A stretch of DNA of 37,134 bases, taken from positions 1 to 37,134 of the forward strand of contig NZ_KQ465144.1 of the NCBI RefSeq assembly GCF_001308875.1. Reading direction: 5' to 3'. The position numbers and the translations under genes were made by a program. Below, piece by piece: positions 1-8,555 of this stretch; positions within the stretch are counted from its first letter, which is position 1, and every line of letters starts with the position of its first letter. Origin of the DNA: Lysinibacillus sp. ZYM-1. Lineage in GTDB: Bacteria; Bacillota; Bacilli; Bacillales_A; Planococcaceae. The notes beneath the pieces are model-generated. The model saw only the letters and a program-made list of their open reading frames with translations. It had not been told where the DNA came from and did no database searches.

Positions 1-2
1 CG

Positions 3-347
3 ACCAAGGAAGGGTATCGCCAATATAAATCGGATCCTTTAAGTTGTGCTAAGTGTCCATGTCTATCACAATGTACAGAAAGTAAGAATCACCAAAAACG
101 CATTCAACGCCATATTTGGGAATCGTATGTGGAGGAAGCTGAACATTTACGCCATTCCTATGAGATCAAACAAATCTATGCAAAGCGTAAAGAAACGATT
201 GAGCGTGTCTTTGCGGATGCGAAGGAAAAGCATGGTATGCGATGGACGACCTTAAGAGGTCTTAAAAAATTGTCCATGCAGGCGATGCTTACTTTTTCTG
301 CCATGAATTTAAAGAAACTGGCTACTTGGACGTGGCAAGTAGCTTAA
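3..347 (+). CDS. IS1182-family transposase, C-terminal part (gene cut by window start)
   Basis: The open frame runs in from the left edge and ends at a TAA at 345-347, leaving 114 residues of the C-terminal part of a transposase. Visible are a Cys cluster of the form CAKCPCLSQC, then a basic stretch, and the motif ETIERVFADAKEKHGMRW, which matches the region around the catalytic glutamate of the DDE domain in IS1182-type transposases. The protein ends in a typical NLKKLATW tail. The N-terminal part and the first two catalytic acidic residues lie outside the window, so intactness cannot be judged. A hairpin with a T-rich flank follows at 429-466, as is usual at the end of such elements. Sure of the family, not of the exact element. 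Confidence 0.85.
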   Translation, partial: TKEGYRQYKSDPLSCAKCPCLSQCTESKNHQKRIQRHIWESYVEEAEHLRHSYEIKQIYAKRKETIERVFADAKEKHGMRWTTLRGLKKLSMQAMLTFSAMNLKKLATWTWQVA

Positions 348-428
348 GAGAGCAACTATGCTCGAAGAGTATGTTGGATTCGGCATTGATTTACCAAATA
401 TTGAAAATGAAAGAGAAAGAAAAATGAC

Positions 429-466
429 AAAAGCGCCATCGAGAGTGAACTTCTCGATGGCTTTTG
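429..466 (+). terminator. Hairpin at the end of the IS element
   Basis: GCCATCGAGA (435-444) pairs with TCTCGATGGC (452-461), extended by AAAAG/CTTTT flanks after a one-base bulge. It follows the transposase stop codon and is followed by TTTTG. Confidence 0.7.
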
Positions 467-477
467 TCTACAATCTG

Positions 478-510
478 AGATGCCTCACCTTACTTTTGAG
501 GCATCTTTTT
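478..510 (+). terminator. Rho-independent terminator
   Basis: AGATGCCTCA (478-487) pairs with TGAGGCATCT (497-506), followed by a T run. It may be part of the IS tail or terminate a host gene interrupted by the element. Confidence 0.75.
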
Positions 511-696
511 CTGTTGCATTATTTCCATTGCAAACGGTGCATTATCTGATAATATTTACCATAAGATGTTTATGTAACGCAGAAAATTGTTGTTGTATAA
601 TTTCCCGAAGTTTGTAACAATCAGACAGCCCATTCCTTGTAACATTTTTAAGCATAAAACGTCAATACAACTAGATGAAAAAGGAGTAACTTGGCA

Positions 697-1314
697 ATGA
701 AGTATATTATCTTTGATTTTGATGGAACACTAGCAGATTCAACGGCTGTGTTTGCGTCAGCATGGAATACACTAGCACAAAAATACAAATTTAAAGGCAT
801 TGAATTGAAGGAGATTGATACATTAAAAAAATTATCGATCTCTGAACGCAGTAAATTATTTGATTTTCCGATGTATAAATTGCCGATGATTTTACCGCAA
901 TTCTATAAACTGTATCGCCAATCATTAAACGATGTGCATCTTTTCGAAGGCATGAAAGAAGTATTGCTGGAGATTGATAGAAGAGGTTATAAAATTTTGA
1001 TTATCTCGTCAAATTCAAAGGACAATATTTTAGAATTTCTCAAAATGAATGGCATTCACTGTGTAGCAGATGTCCTTTGCTCTAACCGTATTTTTGGCAA
1101 GGATAAAGTCATGAGAAAGTTTTTACAGGAATCGAATGTTTCATCATCTGACGTGTTATATATTGGTGATGAACAGAGGGATATTATAGCCTGTAAGAAA
1201 GCAGGTATACCCATTATTTGGGTAGAGTGGGGCTATGATGCCATAGAAGTTATACAAAAAGAAGAACCTGAGTATAAGGTAGCGACACCAGAGGAAATTT
1301 TAGAGATTATTTAA
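697..1314 (+). CDS. HAD-superfamily phosphatase (phosphoglycolate phosphatase-like)
   Basis: A 205-residue haloacid dehalogenase-type hydrolase, probably a cytosolic phosphatase acting on a small phosphorylated metabolite. Motif I is FDFDGT (D7 nucleophile, D9 acid/base), followed by a helical cap region at about residues 16-80, motif II in the IISSNS stretch, motif III lysine in FGKDK, and motif IV in YIGDEQRDI. The ordering and size fit the Gph/PpaX-like subfamily, but the substrate cannot be read from sequence. The ATG at 697 is preferred because AAGGAG at 681-686 lies 10 bases before it; an in-frame TTG at 691 lies only 4 bases from that site. The gene stands alone between the IS end and its own terminator. 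Confidence 0.85.
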   Translation: MKYIIFDFDGTLADSTAVFASAWNTLAQKYKFKGIELKEIDTLKKLSISERSKLFDFPMYKLPMILPQFYKLYRQSLNDVHLFEGMKEVLLEIDRRGYKILIISSNSKDNILEFLKMNGIHCVADVLCSNRIFGKDKVMRKFLQESNVSSSDVLYIGDEQRDIIACKKAGIPIIWVEWGYDAIEVIQKEEPEYKVATPEEILEII

Positions 1315-1319
1315 CTGCA

Positions 1320-1354
1320 GGATAATAGCCTAGTTCATGGCTATTATCCTTTTT
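1320..1354 (+). terminator. Rho-independent terminator of the HAD gene
   Basis: GGATAATAGCC (1320-1330) pairs perfectly with GGCTATTATCC (1339-1349), followed by TTTTT. There is no T run on the other strand, so it serves the plus-strand gene only. Confidence 0.9.
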
Positions 1355-1361
1355 ATGTTCT

Positions 1362-2186
1362 TTAAACTTTGATTTCACTAATGTGCATTAGCTTTTCAGC
1401 TGTACTATTTACCCCTTTATAAGCATCGCTTAATTCATGCATACTCGTCGCAAATTGTTGGGTAAAAGCAGCAATTTGATTAGCAGAAGCATTGACCTGA
1501 TCAATTGATTGTTTAATGCTTTCTAATTGCCTTGTAATACTATCAGCACTTTCTGTACTACTTTGGGACATTTTTTGTATTTCAGAAGCAACAACAGCGA
1601 AACCACGTCCGTGCTCACCCGAACGCGCAGCTTCAATTGACGCATTCAAGCCAAGAATTTTGGATTTCGTGGCTAACTCTTTTACTAAATTCACAATCAT
1701 ATCAATTTGTGCAATATCGTCTGCCATTGATTCGGAGAAATTCGATAATTCCCCCAAGCGATTGGAAACATCTATACTCGCTGTGGCTAACCCTTCATTT
1801 GTGGCAGTCATTTCTTCAACAGCACTCGAAAGTTCTGTCGCTAATAGGCGCATATTATCCATTTTTTCATTGGATATGATGGCACTTAATACACCTATGA
1901 TATGGCCCCCGTCAAAAATAGGCTGCGCGGAGGCGATATACGCCATACCAAACCCCTCTGCTCCTCGTTCCTCTTTAACAAATCGCCCTGTACTCAACGC
2001 GATTTCTGTTGCCGTTCCTCGATATTTATGTACCGGTTCCCCAACACCTACTTTTAAGTCAACATGCTTCCCAGGTTTATAAGCAAGAACTTTTTCGGTA
2101 TCTGCCACTATGACACAAGCATCTTCAGGGTATGTTGCTTGGTATAAATCCATTGCCTCTATTACGGCCGCCAATTTTGGGTGCAT
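1362..2186 (-). CDS. Soluble methyl-accepting chemotaxis-type sensor
   Basis: A 274-residue chemoreceptor without membrane segments, similar in size and layout to B. subtilis YfmS. Residues 1-110 form a small sensory domain of PAS/Cache type (DACVIVADTEKVLAYKPG ... YIASAQPIFDGGHIIGVLSA). Residues about 115-270 are a coiled-coil signalling domain carrying the hairpin tip EAARSGEHGRGFAVVASEI, which contacts CheA/CheW. Long methylation helices are absent, so the receptor is probably adaptation-poor and acts in the cytosol on an unknown ligand. The ATG at 2186 is chosen because AGGGGG lies 9 bases upstream; a longer reading from a TTG at 2207 would include the ribosome binding site. It stands alone, convergent with the HAD gene. 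Confidence 0.85.
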   Translation of the reverse strand: MHPKLAAVIEAMDLYQATYPEDACVIVADTEKVLAYKPGKHVDLKVGVGEPVHKYRGTATEIALSTGRFVKEERGAEGFGMAYIASAQPIFDGGHIIGVLSAIISNEKMDNMRLLATELSSAVEEMTATNEGLATASIDVSNRLGELSNFSESMADDIAQIDMIVNLVKELATKSKILGLNASIEAARSGEHGRGFAVVASEIQKMSQSSTESADSITRQLESIKQSIDQVNASANQIAAFTQQFATSMHELSDAYKGVNSTAEKLMHISEIKV

Positions 2187-2253
2187 TTTGTCTGTCCCCC
2201 TCCCCAAATATTTTGTAATATATTCTAATTTAACTATATCATGACACTAAAAA

Positions 2254-2281
2254 AAAGACACCAACGTCCTATGGTGTCTTT
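2254..2281 (-). terminator. Rho-independent terminator of the VanW-domain gene
   Basis: AGACACCA (2257-2264) pairs with TGGTGTCT (2272-2279); read on the minus strand the stem is followed by a run of eight Ts. Confidence 0.85.
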
Positions 2282-2289
2282 ACACTTCA

Positions 2290-3288
2290 TTAGCCCTTTG
2301 TCAATATTTCTACATATTTTTCAGCTGTTCGAACTTCGATAGTCAAAAAATTCTTTCCATAGGTAGTTTGAATTAAAAATGGCACATCACTTGTGTTCTG
2401 AAACCTAAAATCTAAACTTCCATAAGAGACCGTCGCATCCCTTCCCTTTGGTACATACCCAATATCCAAGGAATGGTGGTGACGTTCTACATATTTAACT
2501 GGTATTTGATCCACTGCATTAAACAAAGTTGAAGAAGTTTGACAAATACCCCCACCAATCCCCATAACAACTTTCTTATTAATAATTTCGGGTGCAGGCT
2601 GATAGCCATTAGCCTCATCTCGAGGTCCTACAATCGTATTAAACGAAAAATGGTCCCCACTGCCAACGATGACACTATCAATGGCCTTGGCAGAAAGCTC
2701 AATATTTTTATTTCTTCCCACATCGGCACTATTAAAATAAGTCGTATAGGATGCCACAACGACCTCATTTAAATAAGGAATATCCTCAAATGAATAACCA
2801 CTTTGAGTAATATAAAGTGGCACTTCCACTTGACCACCAGTCGTTGAGGCTTCTAAAATTCTCTCCACTAGTTCACTTTCTTTTAAAATCATTTGTGGTC
2901 TTCCCTTAATGATTTTTCCTTCTTCATCCAATCGATCGAGCATCATCCGTTGGTCATAGCCTTCTGTTGCATCCGTCCCTCTTGCTAATTCCTTTGCGAT
3001 TTGCTCGATATGCTGTTGATAGGCTGGCAGATTAGTCTCATAGCCACTATCCTTTGGTGAAATCGTTTCAATAATCTTCTTGGTCGTAGGATCTACAATC
3101 TCTACTATAGCCGGCTCGTTTTGTGGGGCTTGCTCATAGTTAACGGGCTTTTGAAGTTCTTCGATTTGCTGCTTTAATTGTTGATTTTCTTGCTCTAGTC
3201 TTTGGTCATAGGTTGAATCGTTTTGACAACCTACTAGTCCCATCATACAGAAAATACAAAATGCTGCCATCCACTTCTTTTTCAACAA
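2290..3288 (-). CDS. VanW-family lipoprotein
   Basis: A 332-residue exported lipoprotein. The N-terminus has a lysine-rich n-region, a hydrophobic stretch and the lipobox LVGC with C21 as the lipidation site. Residues about 28-46 form a Gln/Glu-rich coiled coil. The C-terminal half is a VanW domain (pfam04294): GRNKNIELSAKAIDS, GDHFSFNTIVGPRDEANGY, GIGGGICQTSSTLFNAV and YGSLDFRFQN are its usual motifs. VanW proteins of this kind are linked to the cell wall in Firmicutes but their reaction is unknown. The start is TTG at 3288, with GAGGTAGGTG just upstream; starting at the next ATG would remove the lysines needed for export. Single gene with its own terminator. Confidence 0.88.
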   Translation of the reverse strand: MLKKKWMAAFCIFCMMGLVGCQNDSTYDQRLEQENQQLKQQIEELQKPVNYEQAPQNEPAIVEIVDPTTKKIIETISPKDSGYETNLPAYQQHIEQIAKELARGTDATEGYDQRMMLDRLDEEGKIIKGRPQMILKESELVERILEASTTGGQVEVPLYITQSGYSFEDIPYLNEVVVASYTTYFNSADVGRNKNIELSAKAIDSVIVGSGDHFSFNTIVGPRDEANGYQPAPEIINKKVVMGIGGGICQTSSTLFNAVDQIPVKYVERHHHSLDIGYVPKGRDATVSYGSLDFRFQNTSDVPFLIQTTYGKNFLTIEVRTAEKYVEILTKG

Positions 3289-3664
3289 TAAACACCTACC
3301 TCTATGGTCATACTACAGAGACATCTTATTCGCATATTGTTAATAGTGTGTGGTTTTTGTAGATATTTATTTGTCCGAAATAATGAAACTTCAATCACGT
3401 CTACTTGAAATAAAAACAAACAAGGGAAGACCACATTTGATAAGTTTATTATGTAACGCTAGGATAGCTTGGGTACTAATACATTTTAGAAGTAAATGAC
3501 CGCTATCCCAAAATCCTGTCAGAACGTACTTTTCCCATTACTGTTCTTTTACCACCTCAATTTGGTTCAAATAGCGCGTCCTGCCATAGATTACTAGTGG
3601 TTATTTTGTTTGAAATCCTTGAGCCACACGGACATCGGATGATGAAATCAAATCGTTTTAACTT
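3289..3664. other. 376-base intergenic stretch without a recognised feature
   Basis: Between the starts of the VanW gene and the end of the beta-propeller gene. No ORF with a ribosome binding site and no clear terminator for the upstream minus-strand gene. The part near 3475-3590 is less AT-rich than its surroundings and could be decayed sequence, but all frames are interrupted and I cannot assign it. Confidence 0.4.
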
Positions 3665-4702
3665 TTATTGGCAAATTACCCCTGTATCTATACCAGTTGG
3701 CCCATTAAATCCTGGGATTGTATCCACTACCATATTGGTTGCTATATCTATGACAGACACCGTATTGTCAGTTTGATTTGTGACATATGCAAAAGTTCCA
3801 TTCGGCAAGATGGTTACTTGGTCAGGAGAAGATCCTACAGGGATTGTAGCTATCACCGTATTTGTCGCTGTACTGATGACAGATACAGTATTACTACCTT
3901 TATTGACAATGTACAAAAGTGTTCCATCGGGTGTTATGGCTGTTCCTACTGGGCCTGTTCCCACAAAGATTGTATCAACTACTGTATTTGTTGCAACATT
4001 AATGACAGATACATTATTGCTATTTTCATTTGTAACGTAAGCAAATTGTCCACTTGGTGTGAAAACAATTGACCTTGGGCGAATTCCAACAGGGATGGTA
4101 GCAACCACAGTATTGGTAGCTGTATTTATAACAGATACACTACCTGAATTTTCATTTGCAACGTAAGCAAACGCACTATTCGGTGTAAAAGCAATACCTT
4201 GAGGTTGGAACCCTACTGGAATAGTAGCCGTTACGGTATTTGTCGCTGTATCTATGACGGATACAGAGTTAGCTGCAGGTCCATGATTTGAGACATAAGC
4301 AAGGGCTCCATTTGGTGAAATCGCTATACCAAGAGGCTCATCTCCTACAGGAATCGTAGTGACTACCATATTTGTTTCAGTATTAAAAACTGTGACATTA
4401 TCAGAGAAGAGCGCTGGAACATACCCAAATGCTCCGTTTGGTGTTATCGCTACCTCTAAAGGAGCCGTTCCTACTGGGATGGAAGCGACTATAGTATTTG
4501 TCGCTGTATCGATCACTGACACTCCATTATCAGGGGTCGCAAACTGTCCAGCGTCTGTCACATAGACGAGATAGTTACAACTTGGCGGTACAGGTAAAAA
4601 TGGTGGCTTACAACGACAAGGGCAACAAAAACCACAACAATGACAATGACAACCTGGATTTGACTTAAACTTTATCCTAAAAAATTTTTGTTCTTTTCCC
4701 AC
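3665..4702 (-). CDS. YVTN beta-propeller protein with Cys-rich N-terminus
   Basis: A 345-residue protein. Residues about 12-40 are extremely Cys-rich (GCHCHCCGFCCPCRC) and pass through a Pro-rich linker (PPFLPVPP) into seven repeats of about 42 residues of the YVTN/YncE type, each with the pattern SVIDTATNTVVATIPVG ... PNGAFAYVTN. Such repeats fold as one seven-bladed propeller, normally a binding platform. There is no signal peptide or membrane anchor. A Cys/Pro leader before a propeller and the spore-forming host suggest a coat or exosporium protein cross-linked through its cysteines; this is inference. GTG at 4702 is chosen because AGGAAGG lies 9 bases upstream; an ATG at 4723 precedes that site and lacks its own. 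Single gene. Confidence 0.75.
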   Translation of the reverse strand: MGKEQKFFRIKFKSNPGCHCHCCGFCCPCRCKPPFLPVPPSCNYLVYVTDAGQFATPDNGVSVIDTATNTIVASIPVGTAPLEVAITPNGAFGYVPALFSDNVTVFNTETNMVVTTIPVGDEPLGIAISPNGALAYVSNHGPAANSVSVIDTATNTVTATIPVGFQPQGIAFTPNSAFAYVANENSGSVSVINTATNTVVATIPVGIRPRSIVFTPSGQFAYVTNENSNNVSVINVATNTVVDTIFVGTGPVGTAITPDGTLLYIVNKGSNTVSVISTATNTVIATIPVGSSPDQVTILPNGTFAYVTNQTDNTVSVIDIATNMVVDTIPGFNGPTGIDTGVICQ

Positions 4703-5081
4703 ACTGAACATCCTTCCTGACATATATGGCTACCATATGCCCACAGAAATCGGTTTCTTGTGCATTCACCTAATCTAACTAGTTCCGAAAAGTGCAGATT
4801 GGTTGTTTAAATTAGTTTCCAAGCATCATTAGATTCCTTGTCCACGAAATTTTTATGCGTGTGGGAAGAAAAGCAGTATGCTGAAGTATTGCTGAATTGG
4901 ATATGATAAAAGAGAAAGAACCATTGACTCAGTTTTGACTGTCCACCACAATTACATTTATACACCAAAATGATACTGAAAAATGGTAATGATAGGACTA
5001 TTAACATACGAAAAAATGATAATAGTTTAGTACAATGAAAGAAAATTATGGAACTTTTCTGAACTAAAGGAGGAAGTTAAG
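4703..5081. other. 379-base intergenic stretch, divergent promoters expected
   Basis: It separates the minus-strand propeller gene from the plus-strand MalT-like regulator. Towards the propeller gene there is a sporulation-like -10 (4731-4739). Towards the regulator TTGACT occurs twice (near 4925 and 4934), but with no good -10 at standard spacing. The reverse-strand frame at 4807-5007 has no ribosome binding site and is not called. Confidence 0.4.
4731..4739 (-). promoter_or_regulatory. Possible mother-cell sporulation -10 element (SigK/SigE-like)
   Basis: Read on the minus strand the bases are CATATGGTA, a full match to the SigK -10 form CATANNNTA. It lies about 30 bases upstream of the GTG start of the Cys-rich propeller gene. 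The -35 side is only a weak match (an AC dinucleotide 14-15 bases upstream instead of 16-17). Confidence 0.3.
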
Positions 5082-7574
5082 ATGCCTCAAACGTTATTAT
5101 CTTCTAAAATAACAATGCCAGACCATTCACCCACCCTAATAGAACGAACACAATTATTCGATTTATTTGATCAACATATACATGTCAAACTAACCATTTT
5201 ACGTTCTCCAGCAGGCTATGGAAAGACCAGTACCCTAAGTAGTTGGCTTAAATATAAGAAAGAGGCTACTGCATGGGTTTCACTAGATGCTGCTGATAAT
5301 GATCCTATACGTTACTGGACATATGTTTTACACGCCATTGCTAGGGCGTCTCAAAGTCAAATAGATCAGATTCTTGCACCGCTCCTAAACTCACAGGACC
5401 CTGCAACACTTGAATTTTTTATCTATTCTTTATTAGAAGAAATGAATACAATGGAACAACCAATAGCGATTGTACTAGATGATTATCATGTAATAGAAAA
5501 TCCAGTGATTCATCAACTCATGACACAATTCGTAGAATATTTACCTTGTCACGGACATATTTATGTATCTACTCGTTCCGTCCCTTCACTACCAGTAGCT
5601 AAATGGCGCGTTAAGCAATGGACACATGAAATTCATTCTGGACATTTACGTTTTACTTTACAGGAGGTGAAGCGGTTTTTTTCCAGCAAGCATTTAGCTA
5701 CATTAAACCACCAACAATTACAAACTATTTTGGACAAAACAGAAGGTTGGGCAGCTGGGTTATTGTTAACAAGCTTGGCCAATGAACATGAAATAGATGC
5801 ATTTGAAGAGACGGCACAGCCCTTTATTTCTGAATTTTTATGGCAAGAAATTATTCATAAACTACCATCTGAAACACAGGAATTCCTGCTGCGTACTTCC
5901 CTATTACATGAGCTGGATCCTGCTATTTGTGACCAATTGACAAAGCAAAAGAATAGTCTTGAACAATTGGAAAATTTAGAAGCTAAGGGGCTTTTTACGA
6001 TTCGACTGCGATCCAAACAGCCCATTTTCCGTTACCATCATTTATTAGCTGAAGCTTTACAAATGGAATTAACTAGACAATTTTCGAAGCAAGAAATTCA
6101 TAATCTTGTACTAGAAACGTCCCAATTCATTTATAACCAAGGGGATTATATCTCTGCCATTGAACTAGCACTCGAACATGGACAATATGACCAAGCAGCT
6201 CCATGGATAACTGATCATCTTGTTCAACTTTATTTATCAGGTCAGACGGCAACGTTTATACGATGGTTGCATCAGCTTCGTCGTGCCCAATATACTGTCT
6301 CTTACGAAATGCTAATTATTGGCTTTCTGACATCGATTTCAACCATGGCAGTTGAAACGGCTTCATCCCTTATGCAAGAACTTGAAGTGCGACAACTGAC
6401 AGAACAGTGGATGGAGCAAGAGGAACATGCAGCCATGACCTATATCTATGAAAGTGCAAAAGCTTTAGCAATCGTGGCCTCTGGTGGAGATTTACAGTTA
6501 GTCGAAGAAATTATGCGAAAACAACTCGCAAAAGGACCAATGCCTTCACGATGGGATCTTGTTCCTATTCCCTATAATATTTTTGAATATAAACTTTTAC
6601 GGACAAGCATTGGTTCAAAGGGAAAACTTCAAACATTAGAACAAGGGACAGTCATTAGTGAGCTATTTCGAGAAACATCTTTACAAACGGCTAATGTTAC
6701 TGCATTTACCTATGGGGTTTCTGCTGAATCTTTATATGAACGCAACCTATTAACCTTTACCCATAAAGAACTTGAAATGGCGCTCAAGCTAGGTCATCAA
6801 TTACAAGATCCCGGATTATTAATCCCAATGTATCTTCTGAAAGCAAAAATCTATATACAGCAAAATCAGATGGGTTCAGCCCTTGCCATGTTGACACAGC
6901 TTTTAGAAGATGTGACTGAAAAGCATTGGCGAACATCTATACACATTATGCAAGCTTACTGTCATATTATGGCTGGCGATAGTCAGCAGGCAGACTTGAT
7001 CTTACAGTCTACAAAAACGACACAACCCTTTTGGCTCTTGGTGCACGCCCGTTTGTTATTATTAAAGGAAATGCCTAACGAAGCCTTAACGAGCCTGATT
7101 CAAGTAAAAATGAAGGCGCAACAGGAAGAACAGATTTCCACAATTATTGAAGCCTCAATACTTGAAGCAATTTGTCAATACTGTTTAGGTCAGCAAGAGC
7201 TTGCCTTAGAAACTTTACACGAAGCATTCGAACTAGCAGCACCCTTCTATTATGTTCGAACATTTTTAGATGAAAAAGATTTAGAACCGCTACTAGAAAT
7301 TTATTTCGAACAGCTCGCTCAAAGGTGGGAAACCTTACCGACCGTTTATTTTAACTATCTGAAAGAAGGTACATCGTTCAATGCAAGAGCTCCAGAAATG
7401 CTGACACAACGAGAAAAAGATATTTATGATTTGCTAGTAGATGGTAAAACAAATCGTGAAATAGCTAAGTTGTTGCATTTATCAGAAGGAACTGTTCGTG
7501 TTTATTTATCCACAATTTACAGTAAGCTAGGGGTCAACTCACGCGCTAAAGCCATTGCCCTAAAAATTCAGTAG
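5082..7574 (+). CDS. MalT-like LuxR-family regulator with STAND NTPase domain
   Basis: An 830-residue signal-transduction ATPase. The Walker A loop is SPAGYGKTS (K48) and the Walker B is IAIVLDDYHVIE (D133, D134). A winged-helix region follows, then a long helical repeat (TPR-like) sensor at about 340-740, and a C-terminal LuxR helix-turn-helix (LTQREKDIYDLLVDGKTNREIAKLL). This is the domain order and length of MalT (about 900 residues), an ATP- and inducer-dependent activator that oligomerises on DNA. The ligand is unknown and no maltose genes lie nearby. AAAGGAGG is correctly spaced from the ATG. It is flanked by an unrelated propeller gene and a terminator, so it regulates either distant genes or a neighbour. 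Confidence 0.9.
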   Translation: MPQTLLSSKITMPDHSPTLIERTQLFDLFDQHIHVKLTILRSPAGYGKTSTLSSWLKYKKEATAWVSLDAADNDPIRYWTYVLHAIARASQSQIDQILAPLLNSQDPATLEFFIYSLLEEMNTMEQPIAIVLDDYHVIENPVIHQLMTQFVEYLPCHGHIYVSTRSVPSLPVAKWRVKQWTHEIHSGHLRFTLQEVKRFFSSKHLATLNHQQLQTILDKTEGWAAGLLLTSLANEHEIDAFEETAQPFISEFLWQEIIHKLPSETQEFLLRTSLLHELDPAICDQLTKQKNSLEQLENLEAKGLFTIRLRSKQPIFRYHHLLAEALQMELTRQFSKQEIHNLVLETSQFIYNQGDYISAIELALEHGQYDQAAPWITDHLVQLYLSGQTATFIRWLHQLRRAQYTVSYEMLIIGFLTSISTMAVETASSLMQELEVRQLTEQWMEQEEHAAMTYIYESAKALAIVASGGDLQLVEEIMRKQLAKGPMPSRWDLVPIPYNIFEYKLLRTSIGSKGKLQTLEQGTVISELFRETSLQTANVTAFTYGVSAESLYERNLLTFTHKELEMALKLGHQLQDPGLLIPMYLLKAKIYIQQNQMGSALAMLTQLLEDVTEKHWRTSIHIMQAYCHIMAGDSQQADLILQSTKTTQPFWLLVHARLLLLKEMPNEALTSLIQVKMKAQQEEQISTIIEASILEAICQYCLGQQELALETLHEAFELAAPFYYVRTFLDEKDLEPLLEIYFEQLAQRWETLPTVYFNYLKEGTSFNARAPEMLTQREKDIYDLLVDGKTNREIAKLLHLSEGTVRVYLSTIYSKLGVNSRAKAIALKIQ

Positions 7575-7668
7575 AAAGCTAGTAAAAGGCATCCAGTGAA
7601 TGACACATTATTTGACACCATCCGCATATGAGTGGCTTAGCAAACAAACGAATTGATGGTTGTAAAGG

Positions 7669-7715
7669 AAAAGAACTGCCCCCTTCAGTCATTACTGAGT
7701 TTGGGCAGTTCTTTT
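7669..7715. terminator. Bidirectional rho-independent terminator
   Basis: AAAAGAACTGCCC (7669-7681) pairs perfectly with GGGCAGTTCTTTT (7703-7715). T runs occur on both strands, so it can end both the MalT-like gene and the convergent LysM-CAP gene. Confidence 0.9.
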
Positions 7716-7716
7716 T

Positions 7717-8325
7717 TTATTTTTGTATAAACATTTGTGTCCAGTAGTTACCATCCGCTACATACCCTATACCGATATGTGTGTAGTTTTTGTTGAGAAT
7801 ATTGGCACGGTGTCCGTCACTGTTCATCCAAGCCGTAACGACTTCCTGTGCTGAGCGTTGACCCATGGCAATATTTTCACCAGCTGATTGATAAGAAATA
7901 CCAAAGTTTTTCATCATTGTAAATGGCGTACCATACGTTGGGCTTGTATGGTCAAAGTATTTTTTATCATGCATATCTTGAGACTTGTAGTTGGCTACTC
8001 TTGATAACTCCCAATCTTCTTGTAATGCCGCGAGACCTGCTTTAGCACGTTCTGCATTTACAAGTTTAACAACTTCTTGTTCAACATTTGCTTGTTCCTT
8101 TACAGGGACATTTATTTTTTGTCCAGGTTTAATTTGATTTGGATTTGCAAGCTGTGGATTTGCATCAATTAATTCTTGTACACCCGTTTCTGTTTTTAAT
8201 GCGATTTTCCAAAGCGTGTCACCAGATGAGACTGTATAGGATTCAGCCGCCATTGCCCCTACTGGTACTAATAATGAAGCTGCAATAACTGAAGCAAGTG
8301 CTGCATTTTTTATTTTTTTCAACAT
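7717..8325 (-). CDS. Secreted LysM-CAP domain protein (YkwD-like)
   Basis: A 202-residue exported protein. Residues 1-27 are a classical signal peptide with predicted cleavage after AMA. Residues about 29-76 are one LysM domain (YTVSSGDTLWKIA ... ANPNQIKPGQKINVPV), which binds peptidoglycan or chitin-like glycans. Residues about 83-202 are a CAP/SCP-like domain with VNAERAKAGL, DHTSP, GENIAMG, HRANILN and YWTQMF, as in B. subtilis YkwD and the C-terminus of several sporulation and wall proteins. The function of bacterial CAP domains is not settled. ATG at 8325 is chosen because AGGAAGG lies 9 bases upstream; longer readings precede that site. Confidence 0.9.
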   Translation of the reverse strand: MLKKIKNAALASVIAASLLVPVGAMAAESYTVSSGDTLWKIALKTETGVQELIDANPQLANPNQIKPGQKINVPVKEQANVEQEVVKLVNAERAKAGLAALQEDWELSRVANYKSQDMHDKKYFDHTSPTYGTPFTMMKNFGISYQSAGENIAMGQRSAQEVVTAWMNSDGHRANILNKNYTHIGIGYVADGNYWTQMFIQK

Positions 8326-8555
8326 GTCAATCATCCTTCCTGTTTGCTCTACTATTATCGTAAATAGTTTCAGCGCTATAATCATCACAAAATATTTGGA
8401 AGGATTTTTACAATTGTATGACAGGCAAACAACATGAATGGACGATCCCCAATTTACCGCCGTTTTGCGTGATCCACCTTGTCATAAAGTTGCAATACGA
8501 TTGTAATTAACATAAATTACCAACTTAATGAATCATCAATATTACTTATAAATTC

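Larger units (their letters stand above)
1..472 (+). mobile_element. 3' end of an IS1182-like insertion sequence
   Basis: The transposase fragment, about 80 bases of non-coding tail, and a hairpin followed by TTTTGTCTA together look like the 3' end of an IS1182-family element. The same arrangement (transposase stop, hairpin, TTTTGTCTA) occurs on the minus strand at the right edge of the window. I cannot place the terminal inverted repeat exactly because the other end of the element is not in the window; the boundary given is approximate. Confidence 0.5.
348..696. other. Intergenic stretch: two hairpins and a possible promoter
   Basis: No convincing gene. It holds the IS-end hairpin (429-466), a second terminator (478-510), and before the HAD gene a perfect TATAAT at 596-601. 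The hexamer 17 bases upstream of it (TGTAAC) is a poor -35 match, so the promoter call is weak. The frame at 358-549 reads through both hairpins and is not a gene. Confidence 0.5.

Noticed and set aside
1516..2082. A 188-codon open frame on the plus strand opposite the chemoreceptor gene
   Set aside because: It is the antisense shadow of a clear MCP coding region, has no ribosome binding site, and its translation resembles nothing known.
3700..4560. DNA-level periodicity of about 126 bases that might be taken for a tandem repeat or CRISPR-like array
   Set aside because: It follows from the 42-residue YVTN protein repeats; there are no fixed repeats with unique spacers.
4807..5007. Minus-strand 66-codon frame with a hydrophobic start
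   Set aside because: No ribosome binding site before its ATG and no family likeness; sits in an AT-rich promoter region.
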